Below the pieces are notes generated by a model. That model did no database searches, was not told where the DNA came from, and saw only the letters and a list, made by a program, of their open reading frames with translations. A stretch of DNA of 64,000 nt. It comes from Rubripirellula reticaptiva. Its GTDB lineage: Bacteria; Planctomycetota; Planctomycetia; Pirellulales; Pirellulaceae. The position numbers and the translations under genes were made by a program. This document shows positions 42,472 through 51,447 of the stretch, piece after piece (within the stretch, counting starts at the first letter, position 1; every line of letters starts with the position of its first letter). The stretch is taken from NCBI RefSeq assembly GCF_007860175.1, contig NZ_SJPX01000001.1, positions 868,001-932,000 of the forward strand, in the 5' to 3' direction.

Positions 42472-43947
42472 ATGTTCACCGGCACCAAAATTCGCATCCT
42501 CGGTCGACTACTCGACGCGTCGGATGCGCCGGTGTGGGTGATCGGCAGCGATGGAACGTTGGTGTACTTGTCTGGTGGCGCAGCCGACTGGCTCCGGCGC
42601 GATGTCGGGCCGTTGTTGGGCCGGCGCTGTATCGCCGGCGCAGCCATTTCGAACGATCCGCTCGACCGTATCGCGGCATCACTGTCGCCGCCGCCCGGGT
42701 TTGCTGCGCGAGGCACCGCGTCACTGCGGATCCAATTGCCCGCCGTCATCGATGGCGACAACAGTCTAGCACCGCGACGTCCACCGATCGAAGTTCGCTT
42801 TGTTCGTATCGGCACCGGTCTGGACGCGATGACCATCGCAATCGGTGGCTCGTTTGATGATCGTGTCGTTGATCCCGAACTGAAAGACGCCGTAGCGCTG
42901 CGCGAACGTCTGGATCGTTGGCGGCGCCGGCACGCCGCCATCACCACGATCGCGACGGCTGGCACATCGACAGGTGCCCGGCGATTGCGGCGACGATTGC
43001 AAGTTGCAGCAGCAACCCGCACCGACATTGGTTTCTTTGGTCCGTCCGGATCGTCCGCCGAAACGATTGCCTCGCGCATTCATCAACTCGCTGCGCCCGG
43101 CGAACCGATTGTGGTCGTGGACGGTTCGCTGATGGATCCGGAGTTATTGGACGCGACGTTGATTCCGCTGATCAATCGTTTATCGGACTCGGCATCGGCC
43201 ATGGGCACCGCACTAGTACGAAGTCTCGACGAGATGCCGCTGGACGCGCAAAGCCGACTCGCGGAATTGCATTCGACCTATGGCGGACGACTTCGGCTGA
43301 TCGCTTTGTGTGGCGATCTGAGTAGCGATCGTCCAACTGTCGTTCGCGACGACGATGCGCTAGCGATCGACGTCGATCCGATGATGTCTCTACAGTTCGA
43401 TCACACAGCGACTCGTTCGATTAGCTTGCGATTGGTTGAGATCCTAAGCGCGTTGTCAGTCGTCATCGAACCACTTTCCAAACGCATCGAAGACGTGCCA
43501 TTGTTGGCCACTGCGATTCTGGATTCTCGTCGCGCTGCTGGCGAAGGATCGGCTGAACGAATCAGCCGCGCGGCGCTGGACAGCCTGGTCATCTACCCGT
43601 GGCCAAACAACTACGACGAACTGGATGCGGCCATTCGCCAAGCCATCCGCGCCGCAACCGGCAACTCAATCGCACCCGAGCATCTGCCGCTGGCCATTCG
43701 CACTTACCGACCCGGCGGACAAGCTGCTGCGATCAAAGCGATGACGGTCTCGCTTGATGATGCCGTCTCGCGATACGAGACGCGGTTAATCAACGAAGCC
43801 GTGGAAGCAGCGGACGGCAATCGCGCCGAAGCCGCACGACGACTGGGAATCAGCCGAGCACGTTTGCTGCGCAAGTTGGACGACAAACCCGAAGGAAAAT
43901 CGGATGATCAAGCCGATTCCAAATCAAAATCACCGAGATCATCATGA
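42472..43947 (+). CDS. Degenerate NtrC-like regulator: PAS, Walker-less AAA core, Fis HTH
   Basis: 491 residues from the ATG at 42472 (a TTG at 42460 is possible). N-terminal PAS-like segment (APVWVIGSDGTLVYLSGGAA). A middle region has the outline of a sigma-54 activator AAA domain: GFFGPSGSSAETIASRIHQL where GExGTGKE should be, so the Walker A Lys and Thr are missing; PIVVVDGSLMDPEL in the CasAxxxxLLE-equivalent place; RIEDVPLLATAIL like the R-E-DIPLL motif; and IYPWPNNYDELDAAIRQA like the YxWPGNVREL motif. GAFTGA is absent. A C-terminal Fis-type helix-turn-helix is intact (AVEAADGNRAEAARRLGISR, ARLLRKL). It probably binds DNA without ATP-driven sigma-54 activation. Confidence 0.8.
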   Translation: MFTGTKIRILGRLLDASDAPVWVIGSDGTLVYLSGGAADWLRRDVGPLLGRRCIAGAAISNDPLDRIAASLSPPPGFAARGTASLRIQLPAVIDGDNSLAPRRPPIEVRFVRIGTGLDAMTIAIGGSFDDRVVDPELKDAVALRERLDRWRRRHAAITTIATAGTSTGARRLRRRLQVAAATRTDIGFFGPSGSSAETIASRIHQLAAPGEPIVVVDGSLMDPELLDATLIPLINRLSDSASAMGTALVRSLDEMPLDAQSRLAELHSTYGGRLRLIALCGDLSSDRPTVVRDDDALAIDVDPMMSLQFDHTATRSISLRLVEILSALSVVIEPLSKRIEDVPLLATAILDSRRAAGEGSAERISRAALDSLVIYPWPNNYDELDAAIRQAIRAATGNSIAPEHLPLAIRTYRPGGQAAAIKAMTVSLDDAVSRYETRLINEAVEAADGNRAEAARRLGISRARLLRKLDDKPEGKSDDQADSKSKSPRSS

Positions 43948-44411
43948 GCCAGCGGTCGGTCCTTTCCCAACCGCTATCCGCGGCGACCGATCGTCGCCAT
44001 GTTTGTCCATGGATCGTGGTCGAGCGTGCTCTGCCCACCGATGATCGCGTTCGGCCCGGCCGCTGGTTCACCGCATCGCGCCAGTTCGTACCGGCAATGG
44101 TCGATCCGCCGCTGATGATGTCCATTGTCACGATCTCACCATTTGAAGCCGACAATATCCGCGCACACTTGGCGGGATACCGTCGCGGCGTCGTCGTTTG
44201 GGACGTCGATCGCGACAATCTGGTCGCGGTATGCGACCGAATCAACGCCCTAGCGATCGCAATGCCAGCGGTCGCTCAAATCGCAGCGGCACCTGACCTT
44301 TCGGACGGTCATTGTTTGGTGCTGTCGGAGTTTCGGGTGGCAGCGACGATCCGCCATCCCGAAGATTTGCCCGGGATGACACGTTTCGTCGGTCGCTATT
44401 TTGCCGTGTAA
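43944..44411 (+). CDS. Hypothetical protein coupled to the degenerate regulator
   Basis: 155 residues. The ATG at 43944 overlaps the regulator stop (ATGA), so expression is linked. No signal peptide, no recognised motif. Composition is Ala/Arg/Val rich with VVVWDVDRDNLVAVCDRINAL and HCLVLSEFRVAATIRHPEDL. It could be an accessory partner of the regulator; this rests on gene order only. Confidence 0.7.
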   Translation: MSQRSVLSQPLSAATDRRHVCPWIVVERALPTDDRVRPGRWFTASRQFVPAMVDPPLMMSIVTISPFEADNIRAHLAGYRRGVVVWDVDRDNLVAVCDRINALAIAMPAVAQIAAAPDLSDGHCLVLSEFRVAATIRHPEDLPGMTRFVGRYFAV

Positions 44412-44530
44412 CGATTTTGCCGTTTATCTGGCGGACGCCCGCAGACTGCCCCCATTAACACGACTGGCCAAGCACCTAGACTGAGAGGCGACCATTTCAT
44501 GCCTGCCTCCCAACCACCAAGCGCTTCGCC

Positions 44531-45607
44531 ATGAGCAATCTCTCCGTCGACTCCGTCCGCGCCGCCATCGAAAGTCATCCCGATCCTGAATCGGGTCGCC
44601 CCATCGGTTCGATGGACCAGATTCAAGACATCACGGTCGACGGCAACGCAACCGTCGTCACGATCGGCCTAACATCCCACTCGGCACCGATCGCCGATGA
44701 AGTCGCCGAAGCGATAGAAAGCAAAATCGTCGCTGCGATTCCTGGTACCGAAGTCCAAATCAAAATCGTCGATCACAAGCGACCGCCCGCTCGGCTCGGT
44801 CAAATTGGTTTACGTTGCAAGAGCGTCATCGCCGTAGGCAGTGGCAAGGGTGGCGTCGGCAAGAGCACCGTCGCCGCATCGTTGGCCCTGACGCTGCGGC
44901 GGATGGGATGCAAAGTCGGCTTGATGGACGCCGATGTTTATGGCCCCAGCATTCCCCACCTGCTTGGCCTTTCCGGCCGACCGGCCATCACCGAATCAAA
45001 ACGCATCGAACCGATCAAACTGGGCGACATGCCGGTGATGTCGATGGGATTCTTGATCGAACCCGACCAAGCGGTGATTTGGCGTGGCCCGATGCTGCAC
45101 GGATCGATCAATCAGTTCCTTGGCGAGACCGACTGGGGTGATTTGGACTACTTGATCATCGACATGCCGCCGGGCACCGGTGACATCGCACTGACGCTCT
45201 CCCAGGCCCTGCCACTGGCCGGCAGCGTCGTCGTCTGCACTCCCCAAGAAGTCGCGCTGCTGGACGCGGTCAAGGCAATCAGCATGTTCCGTAAGGTCAA
45301 CATTCCGATCTTGGGCATGGTCGAAAACATGAGCGGGTTCTTGTGCCCGGATTGCGGGAAGACGTACGACATTTTCGGCAGCGGTGGTGCCCGCACCAAA
45401 GCGGAAGAGCTTGGCGTGGCCTACCTAGGTGGTTTGCCCATCGACATCACGCTTCGCAAAGCCGGTGACGAAGGACGCTTGGCTGACGTCATCAACAGCG
45501 ACGAAAAAGCCCGCGCCCCATTCGATGCGATTGCCAAGTCGGTCGTCCGCAATTTGGCCGCCAAAGCCGCTGCGGCCCCTCCGAAAGCCAGCCTGCCAAC
45601 GCTGTAG
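44531..45607 (+). CDS. Mrp/ApbC/NBP35-type iron-sulfur carrier P-loop ATPase
   Basis: 358 residues. An N-terminal MIP18/FeS-assembly-P domain (about 1-85, with IGLTSHSAPIADEV in place of the common T...CP, so its Cys is missing) precedes a ParA/MinD-type ATPase: deviant Walker A GSGKGGVGKSTVAASLA, LMDADVYGPSIPHLLG, Walker B DYLIIDMPPGTGDI. FLCPDCGKTYDIFGSGG provides the CxxC that bridges an iron-sulfur cluster in the dimer. It transfers clusters to apoproteins in the cytoplasm. The ATG at 44531 lies 119 bases after the previous gene. I would use the label mrp or apbC only as a family name. Confidence 0.92.
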   Translation: MSNLSVDSVRAAIESHPDPESGRPIGSMDQIQDITVDGNATVVTIGLTSHSAPIADEVAEAIESKIVAAIPGTEVQIKIVDHKRPPARLGQIGLRCKSVIAVGSGKGGVGKSTVAASLALTLRRMGCKVGLMDADVYGPSIPHLLGLSGRPAITESKRIEPIKLGDMPVMSMGFLIEPDQAVIWRGPMLHGSINQFLGETDWGDLDYLIIDMPPGTGDIALTLSQALPLAGSVVVCTPQEVALLDAVKAISMFRKVNIPILGMVENMSGFLCPDCGKTYDIFGSGGARTKAEELGVAYLGGLPIDITLRKAGDEGRLADVINSDEKARAPFDAIAKSVVRNLAAKAAAAPPKASLPTL

Positions 45608-45955
45608 CAACAACAAACGCATCGTCACCAGCGTTTCGATGCGCATCAGCCATACGCCACCGCCCGATCGCCTCGGATCTCGGGCTGCTTGCTCCGTTTT
45701 TTCCATCGCGACCTGCTCGCGGTTGCCCTGGCGTCTGTCGCGACGACCAAACCGGCTGGCAAGATACGCAAAATAGGAGACTTTGGCGTGTGTTTGATCG
45801 GGCAGCACATCATTCAACAACGCGATTCGGTGCAGGCGTTCGGCGGCCGTTCGCTACCGAATTCAACGAAAAAAGCCGCACCAGAACTGAATCTGACACG
45901 GCTTTGAGTGCATTCCACGTGGCCTTGATGACAAGGCCCGGCAGTGGTGCGATTA
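45608..45955. other. Non-coding gap before the histone-like gene end
   Basis: 348 bases with no supported gene. The only clear structure is the hairpin at 45921-45938. Confidence 0.5.
45921..45938 (-). terminator. Possible terminator of the histone-like gene
   Basis: GGCCTTG/CAAGGCC, 7-base perfect stem with a 4-base loop, 18 bases past the stop of the histone-like gene on the minus strand. No T run follows. Confidence 0.35.
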
Positions 45956-46237
45956 TTAGCGACGCTTTTTGGTTGCTTTCTTCTTAGTTGCTTTCTTCTT
46001 TGCAACCTTCTTCTTAGCAACTTTCTTCTTAGCAGCCTTCTTCTTGGTTGCTTTCTTCTTCGTAGCCTTCTTCGCTACTTTCTTCTTGGTTGCTTTCTTC
46101 TTCGTCGCCTTCTTCTTGGTGGCGCGCTTTACGGCCTTCTTCTTCGTTGCTTTCTTCTTGGTTGCCTTCTTCTTCGTTGCGCGCTTTACAGCTTTCTTCT
46201 TGGTCGCTTTCTTCTTCGTTGCTTTTTTCTTAGCCAT
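45956..46237 (-). CDS. Lysine-rich histone H1-like DNA-binding protein
   Basis: 93 residues, almost entirely Lys, Ala, Thr with a few Val and Arg, built from KKATKK, KKAVKRATKK and KKVAKK units (MAKKKATKKKATKKKAVKRA...). This is the composition of the C-terminal tail of histone H1 and of chlamydial Hc1/Hc2-like proteins, which bind DNA nonspecifically and compact the nucleoid. A good GGAGAAAA precedes the ATG at 46237. The gene is internally repetitive at DNA level, so its length may vary between strains. Planctomycetes have condensed nucleoids, which fits, but the function is inferred from composition. On the opposite strand the repeat gives a long open frame that is not a gene. Confidence 0.85.
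   Translation of the reverse strand: MAKKKATKKKATKKKAVKRATKKKATKKKATKKKAVKRATKKKATKKKATKKKVAKKATKKKATKKKAAKKKVAKKKVAKKKATKKKATKKRR
45956..46237 (-). repeat. Internal short tandem repeats coding for KKATKK units
   Basis: Degenerate 15-18 base units of the form AAGAAGAAAGCAACC(AAG) are repeated across the whole gene, with a longer KKAVKRATKK-type unit occurring at least twice near the 5' end. Confidence 0.7.
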
Positions 46238-46624
46238 GTGCTTTTCTCCGCTGAGAAAGAAGCGTTGATGAGTCTTTGTGACTTCGAAAACAAGTTCTCG
46301 AAGTCAACGGCCACGGCCCATCAAACGCCAGGTGTGATTGAACTTCAAAGCCATGGTGTCCAACACCGCAGAGGCCTTTTGTTTCAACCGTTAAAAACTG
46401 CGCGTAACTTTACGCGCTTCTCAAGATTCCGCAACATCTTTTTTGAGAAAAAGTGGTTGCACAACAATTTTTTTTTGTTATCGCGAGACGAAATCATCGC
46501 TCAGTTGTCGCGAACAATCGCGCGTTCGCTTCAACAATTCGTCACCGTCGAAGACATGTTCAGCGCACTTCTTCGAGTCAAAAAATGCAGCGCGCTGACA
46601 GGCTGTGATCGCGACGCAAATGTG
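46238..46624. other. Leader region of the histone-like gene
   Basis: 387 bases without a supported gene, relatively A/T-rich in the middle with a run of T around 46470-46480. It carries the leader and probably the promoter of the histone-like gene. Confidence 0.5.
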
Positions 46625-47416
46625 TCATCTGCCTGCGAGTTGCAACTGCTGATAATTCGAAATGCCGAACATGATGAACATGATCGCCAAGTACTGATCT
46701 CCATTAGAAAACCCGTACAAAACGATCAATCCCGATACAATCACGCTAATCCAAAGCGCTGTCTGACGACTTCCGCCACGCAGATCAACGATCGAACTTG
46801 TGATGTTGCCACCATCAAGCGGCAACACCGGGATCAAGTTCAAGATCGCCCAAAAGATGCTCGGAAACAAAAAGAAATCGACCAATGCGTATAACCCGAC
46901 GCTCTGCGTCAACAGCGGCTCACCTTGGTCGGCGCCGATGGCATTTTGCAGGACATTGGGAAACTGAAAAATTGTTTGGAATTGGTCCAAGCGATACCCC
47001 AAAAACTTCACCAAGACGATCAAAATCGCTGCCGACACTAGCTGCGCAAACGGACCTGCGAACGAAATCCAAATGCTCTGCAGTGATCCCAAGTTTCCGT
47101 ACGACCGACCGCCACGTGGAATCGCGAGACCGCCAAAGTGATAAAGCACGACCGATGATTCGATTCCGTACTGCCGATACGCCAGCGCATGGCCGAGCTC
47201 GTGAATCAAAATCGACACAAACACGCACAACGTCCAACCCAACAACAATGGCACCACGCCGGGGCTGAGTTGCCGCAGCATCATGTCCAATCCTTGGACA
47301 AAGTTGTACCCAATGATGATCGACATCAACCAAAATCCCCACGCGATTCGCACGGGAAAGCCCAGCAATTGAAACCGCAAATCGTACGGTGAGTGACTCG
47401 GTTCTTGCAGCAGCAT
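46625..47416 (-). CDS. M50-family (site-2) membrane metalloprotease
   Basis: 263 residues with about six hydrophobic segments. The zinc site is in helix two (ILIHELGHALAYRQYG, HExxH) and the second part in NLIPVLPLDGGN, the NPDG-like motif that supplies the third ligand. No PDZ domain and no CBS domain, so it belongs to the short form of the family. Intramembrane proteases of this kind cut anti-sigma factors or other membrane substrates; the substrate is not visible. Divergent from the VIT-vWA gene with a 216-base gap. Confidence 0.9.
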   Translation of the reverse strand: MLLQEPSHSPYDLRFQLLGFPVRIAWGFWLMSIIIGYNFVQGLDMMLRQLSPGVVPLLLGWTLCVFVSILIHELGHALAYRQYGIESSVVLYHFGGLAIPRGGRSYGNLGSLQSIWISFAGPFAQLVSAAILIVLVKFLGYRLDQFQTIFQFPNVLQNAIGADQGEPLLTQSVGLYALVDFFLFPSIFWAILNLIPVLPLDGGNITSSIVDLRGGSRQTALWISVIVSGLIVLYGFSNGDQYLAIMFIMFGISNYQQLQLAGR

Positions 47417-47632
47417 CAGTGTCGCTAGGTGGGAGTTCGAAAGTTATCGGCACATTCTAACAATCAGCTCGTCATTGTGGGTTCTGCGCCTTTTCACTGG
47501 CGATTGTTCAACTAGCACCCATTCGACTGAACGATCGATATTCGTGCGCAGCGCTCTCTTGCATGCAGGCTCTGGACGGTTAGCCGGCAACGTTTTGCCG
47601 ACGTTCCCCCCAACATTGTCCGGAGATTCACC

Positions 47633-49789
47633 ATGTCCCAATCCCAGCGGCTCACCGTGGCGGCCGCCTTTGCTGCGGCCACTTTGCTCGCGATCGGCTC
47701 GCAAGTTTCTCCCGCCAGTGCGGCCGGCCTGTTGGTCGCCGACGGTGGGTTCGGCGGCGTCTTGGAAATCCAGTCTCAAGATGTTCGCGTCACGATCAAT
47801 AACTCGATCGCGGTAACTCAAGTCGATCAGGTCTTCTTGAATACAGAAAACCGACAAGTCGAAGCCCTCTACACCTTTCCGGTTCCCCGCGAAGCCAGCG
47901 TGTCGAACTTCAGCATGTGGATCGGCGGCAAAGAAATGATCGGTGAAGTCGTCGAAAAGCAGCGTGCTCGCGAAATCTACAACAGCTACAAACAGAAACG
48001 TCGAGACCCTGGTCTGTTGGAACAGGTCGATTTCAAGCAGTTTGAAATGCGAATCTTTCCCATTGCGCCAGGCGCTGAACAACGGGTTCGGATCGAGTAC
48101 TACCAAGAACTCGACATCGACCACGACTGGGCAACCTACGTCTATCCGCTGGCGACTAACGTCAACGGCAAACCCCTCGACACCAAGGTTCGTGGACGAT
48201 TCTCGATGAACGTCGACTTGAAAAGCGAAGTCCCTATCGAAGAACTGCGCAGCGAATCTCATACGGAAGATTTCGTTGTCGTTTCGCATCAAGCGGACTA
48301 CGCCCAAGCCGCCATGGAGTTGACCGAAGGCGACTTGTCACGCGACATCGTCATGGCCGTTCAAACCAAACGCGCACGAACGGGGTTGGATGTGGTCACT
48401 AGCCACCCCAAGGGCGAGGACGGGTACTTCATGATGACGTTGACGCCGGGCGAAGACCTTAGCGCATCCGTCGAACCGATGGACTATGTGTTTCTGTTGG
48501 ATGTTTCCGGCAGCATGGCTCGCGATGACAAGTTGGCGATCAGCCGCAACAGTGTGATGGCGTTCATCGATTCGCTCGGTGCCGAAGACCGTTTTGACTG
48601 CCTAGCGTTCAACTTGGCGCCAACGCCACTGTTTCAAAAGATGGAAACGCCGACGCAAGATAATCTTAAAAAGGCTCGCGACTTCTTCGCCGACCAACGC
48701 GCCCGCGGCGGCACCGTACTGCAACCCGCATTGTCGGCTGCCTATGCCTACCGCGACGACGATCGACCGCTCAATGTGGTACTGCTTAGCGACGGCATGA
48801 CGGAGCTCGGCGAGCAAGCCGAATTGTTGCGTTTGATTAGCAGCCGACCGGCCGGCGTACGTGTGTTCTGCATCGGCGTTGGCAACGAAGTGAACCGGCC
48901 GCTGCTGGAACAAATAGCAACCGGTGCCGGAGGACTGGCAGCATTCGTTTCGACCGAAGACAGTTTTGGCCGGCAAGCGAAACTGATGCGACAAAAACTC
49001 GTTCGCCCAGCGATCGAAAACCTCAGCCTTTCCTTCGATGGTGGCCGGATCACGGACGTTGAACCAACCGCCGCCGGCGACTTGTTCTACGGCACCCCCT
49101 TAAGAATGTACGGGCGTTACGGCGACGCGGCAGCGGTGACGGTCACCCTGCGAGGCCAGGTGCAAGGCGCTCCCTGGGAACAAACCGTCGACATGAAGTT
49201 GCCAGCCGACGGCGACAATGTCGATGGCAACAGCGAAATCGAACGGATGTGGGCACAGAAACGCGTCGCCCGATTGATGGCCGCCGAGCGAACCGGGGGT
49301 GCCTCGATGCGAGACGAGATCGTCCGTCTGTGCGAAGGCTACTCGATCGTTTCGCCGCACGCGTCAATGTTGGTATTGGAAAACGACGCAGAATTCAAAC
49401 GATGGAAGATCGAACAACGAAACGCCATCCGTATCACTCGCGACCGATCGTCTCGCCAAGCCGTTCAAGCGAAGCTGACACAACTGAGAAACCGTGTCAA
49501 TGACAGCTTTGAACTTGATCGTTCGCAAAAATTGGTGTCGACCAAAGCCAACACGCCCGCCGTGTCCCCTCAAAACCGATCAGCAGCAACACCATCGCCG
49601 TCGGCACCGCCCAGGAAGAACGACCAGAACAACAACCGCGGTGTCGACCTGGACTTTGGATTCAGTTCGGGTGGTGGTGGCGGCGGCGGAGCGATTGAAC
49701 CATTCACCGCGCTGATCGCCCTGGGTTCAGCCGGTGTCGCTGCCTTGTCCCGGCGCCGCACGAATTCTCGCCGCCGCAAATCTGCTTAA
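47633..49789 (+). CDS. VIT and vWA domain protein with GlyGly-CTERM-like tail
   Basis: 718 residues. Signal peptide (MSQSQRLTVAAAFAAATLLA...). VIT domain at about 30-160 (VTINNSIAVTQVDQVFLNTE, ALYTFPVPREASVSNFSMWI). vWA domain at about 285-460 with a complete MIDAS: DVSGSM near 290, the Thr in RGGTVLQPALS and the Asp in LLSDGM. A charged linker follows. The C-terminus has a run of seven Gly (about 680-686), then a hydrophobic helix (AIEPFTALIALGSAGVAAL) and an Arg/Lys cluster (RRRTNSRRRKS). This is the pattern of GlyGly-CTERM sorting signals cut by rhombosortases. The next gene, 27 bases downstream, encodes such a protease. Probably a surface adhesion or binding protein. Confidence 0.9.
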   Translation: MSQSQRLTVAAAFAAATLLAIGSQVSPASAAGLLVADGGFGGVLEIQSQDVRVTINNSIAVTQVDQVFLNTENRQVEALYTFPVPREASVSNFSMWIGGKEMIGEVVEKQRAREIYNSYKQKRRDPGLLEQVDFKQFEMRIFPIAPGAEQRVRIEYYQELDIDHDWATYVYPLATNVNGKPLDTKVRGRFSMNVDLKSEVPIEELRSESHTEDFVVVSHQADYAQAAMELTEGDLSRDIVMAVQTKRARTGLDVVTSHPKGEDGYFMMTLTPGEDLSASVEPMDYVFLLDVSGSMARDDKLAISRNSVMAFIDSLGAEDRFDCLAFNLAPTPLFQKMETPTQDNLKKARDFFADQRARGGTVLQPALSAAYAYRDDDRPLNVVLLSDGMTELGEQAELLRLISSRPAGVRVFCIGVGNEVNRPLLEQIATGAGGLAAFVSTEDSFGRQAKLMRQKLVRPAIENLSLSFDGGRITDVEPTAAGDLFYGTPLRMYGRYGDAAAVTVTLRGQVQGAPWEQTVDMKLPADGDNVDGNSEIERMWAQKRVARLMAAERTGGASMRDEIVRLCEGYSIVSPHASMLVLENDAEFKRWKIEQRNAIRITRDRSSRQAVQAKLTQLRNRVNDSFELDRSQKLVSTKANTPAVSPQNRSAATPSPSAPPRKNDQNNNRGVDLDFGFSSGGGGGGGAIEPFTALIALGSAGVAALSRRRTNSRRRKSA

Positions 49790-49816
49790 GCAAAAAAACT
49801 TGCCGAGGAACCCACC

Positions 49817-50461
49817 ATGAAAACGCCCACCACCATCGTCGTCGCGATCGCCGCCATCGCGACGTTTGCATCACCTTCGCTGGCGACACTCTGCCAAGTC
49901 GACTTCGACTTGATCGGCGACGGTCAGTGGTGGCGAATTCTGACGGGGCACTTCACACACTTCGACGGTTCACATCTGTTCTGGGACCTGCTGATGTTTG
50001 GTGTCCTAGGCGCGGTTTGCGAATGCAGACACCGTCGGTTCTTTCCCTTCGCCATGGCCTTCATGGCTGCAGGGATCACCGCGTCGATTGCGGTCTGGTG
50101 TGACGGCATCGACGTCTATCGTGGGCTCAGCGGAATCGACACCGGACTGTTCGTCTGGTTCGTCATCGACCAATGCCGGGCAAGCTGGATGGCCAATGAC
50201 AAAAAGTCAGCCGCACTTTGGCTAGTTCCGGCAATCGGATTGGTAGGAAAATCAATCTTTGAAGCGCAAACCGGCCAAACCGTATTCGTCGACTCATCAA
50301 CCTTCACACCACTGGTCCAGTCCCACTTAGCCGGCGCCGCAATCGGCGTGGTCTGTGCATCAGCCCATTATCGAATCCCGATCCAACGGCTAAGCGCGTT
50401 CCAAAACGGTTGGTTCAGTACCAAGCATAGCCGTGCGACCAGCAGTGCTCGCGGCGTATGA
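49817..50461 (+). CDS. Rhombosortase-like rhomboid intramembrane serine protease
   Basis: 214 residues with about six hydrophobic helices. Family marks: FDLIGDGQWWRILTGHFTHF, then DGSHLFWDLLMFGVLGAVCE, the catalytic Ser in YRGLSGIDTG (about residue 105) and the catalytic His in VQSHLAGAAIG (about 170). The G.WWR.LTGHF.H and YRGLSG blocks are those of the rhombosortase group that removes GlyGly-CTERM tails, rather than of GlpG-type rhomboids with GASG. GAGGAA precedes the ATG at 49817. It follows the VIT-vWA gene closely and so most likely processes that one substrate. Confidence 0.85.
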   Translation: MKTPTTIVVAIAAIATFASPSLATLCQVDFDLIGDGQWWRILTGHFTHFDGSHLFWDLLMFGVLGAVCECRHRRFFPFAMAFMAAGITASIAVWCDGIDVYRGLSGIDTGLFVWFVIDQCRASWMANDKKSAALWLVPAIGLVGKSIFEAQTGQTVFVDSSTFTPLVQSHLAGAAIGVVCASAHYRIPIQRLSAFQNGWFSTKHSRATSSARGV

Positions 50462-50538
50462 ACCCGAACGGCAAGAGACGTGGCAATACCAACGTGCTGT
50501 TGGATTTCAGATCGATAAAGCAACGCTACCGCACTTCA

Positions 50539-51447
50539 TCAACCGAGTAACGTGATTGGGTTTTGACGCGTCCATCGATCGATTTGCTCGGGATTTGCGC
50601 CAACTCGATCTAGCAAGATCTTCGCCATTGTTGGCATCGTTGTCGCGCATCCTGCAAAGTGCCTTCGATCGGCGGCCCAGGCTGCGCCATCCGAATCCAC
50701 GTGAACCGTTTGATCGCCTAGCGTGTATTGCCCAGGACCGAGACCGGCCGCGCCGATCGCATCGGTGACAATGATCACTCGGTCATCAGGGATGCATTGC
50801 AAATAGTTCCGCAGTGCAAAATCGGGTACGTGGTGGCCATCGGCAATCAACGAAACCGAAACACGATCACTGCGAGCGAGCACTCGCTGGATGATGTTGT
50901 CGTGACGCGGCAACATCGCCGGACAACCGTTGCCTAAATGCGTATACAGCGTTAACCCCGAATCGATCGCCGCGTCAAGCTGATCGCCCGACGCGTCCGA
51001 GTGACCACCGGCCACCACGATTCCTTGTTCGGTTAAATGGCGAGTTACCACTGCGTTCAAATCCATCTCGGGGGCCAACGTCAGCAGCCGAACGTGACCG
51101 CCTCCAGCCTCCACCAAGCGACTCGCTGTCTCGACGTCAGCTTTCATGACAGCATCCTTCGGATGCGCACCGACATATCCATCGACCGGGCTGATGAACG
51201 GACCCTCGACATGAATCCCAGCGATCACTGCCGACACTTCGGAAAACGAATCAATAGCGACCGCGATCCGTCGGATTCGCGAACGCATTGCTTCGATCGG
51301 CGCTGTAATGATGGTGGCGAGAATTTTGTCGACACCGTCCGCTTTCAAACGCACGCAAACGTCAACGATCGCTTCATCGCTGATTTCATCGGCATTGAGG
51401 TCGACACCCGCGTATCCATTGACTTGCAGATCAACGAAGCCCGTCAT
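50539..51447 (-). CDS. nagA: N-acetylglucosamine-6-phosphate deacetylase, short form
   Basis: 302 residues against about 380 for E. coli NagA. The amidohydrolase barrel is visible: FVDLQVNGYAGVDLN, HVEGPFISP with the metal Glu, VVAGGHSDASGDQ, TLYTHLGNGCPAM, LIADGHHVPDFALR and VTDAIGAAG with the catalytic Asp. It starts at the first barrel strand and stops at QNPITLLG, so the small beta domain formed by both termini in longer NagA proteins is missing. It removes the acetyl group from GlcNAc-6-P. The ATG overlaps the nagB stop by 4 bases (51444-51447), one operon. Confidence 0.9.
   Translation of the reverse strand: MTGFVDLQVNGYAGVDLNADEISDEAIVDVCVRLKADGVDKILATIITAPIEAMRSRIRRIAVAIDSFSEVSAVIAGIHVEGPFISPVDGYVGAHPKDAVMKADVETASRLVEAGGGHVRLLTLAPEMDLNAVVTRHLTEQGIVVAGGHSDASGDQLDAAIDSGLTLYTHLGNGCPAMLPRHDNIIQRVLARSDRVSVSLIADGHHVPDFALRNYLQCIPDDRVIIVTDAIGAAGLGPGQYTLGDQTVHVDSDGAAWAADRRHFAGCATTMPTMAKILLDRVGANPEQIDRWTRQNPITLLG

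Noticed and set aside
45944-46894. Long plus-strand frame rich in Leu, Phe and Ser
   Set aside because: It is the complement of the Lys-rich histone-like repeat and of the M50 gene; the hydrophobic look comes from reverse-complemented Lys codons.
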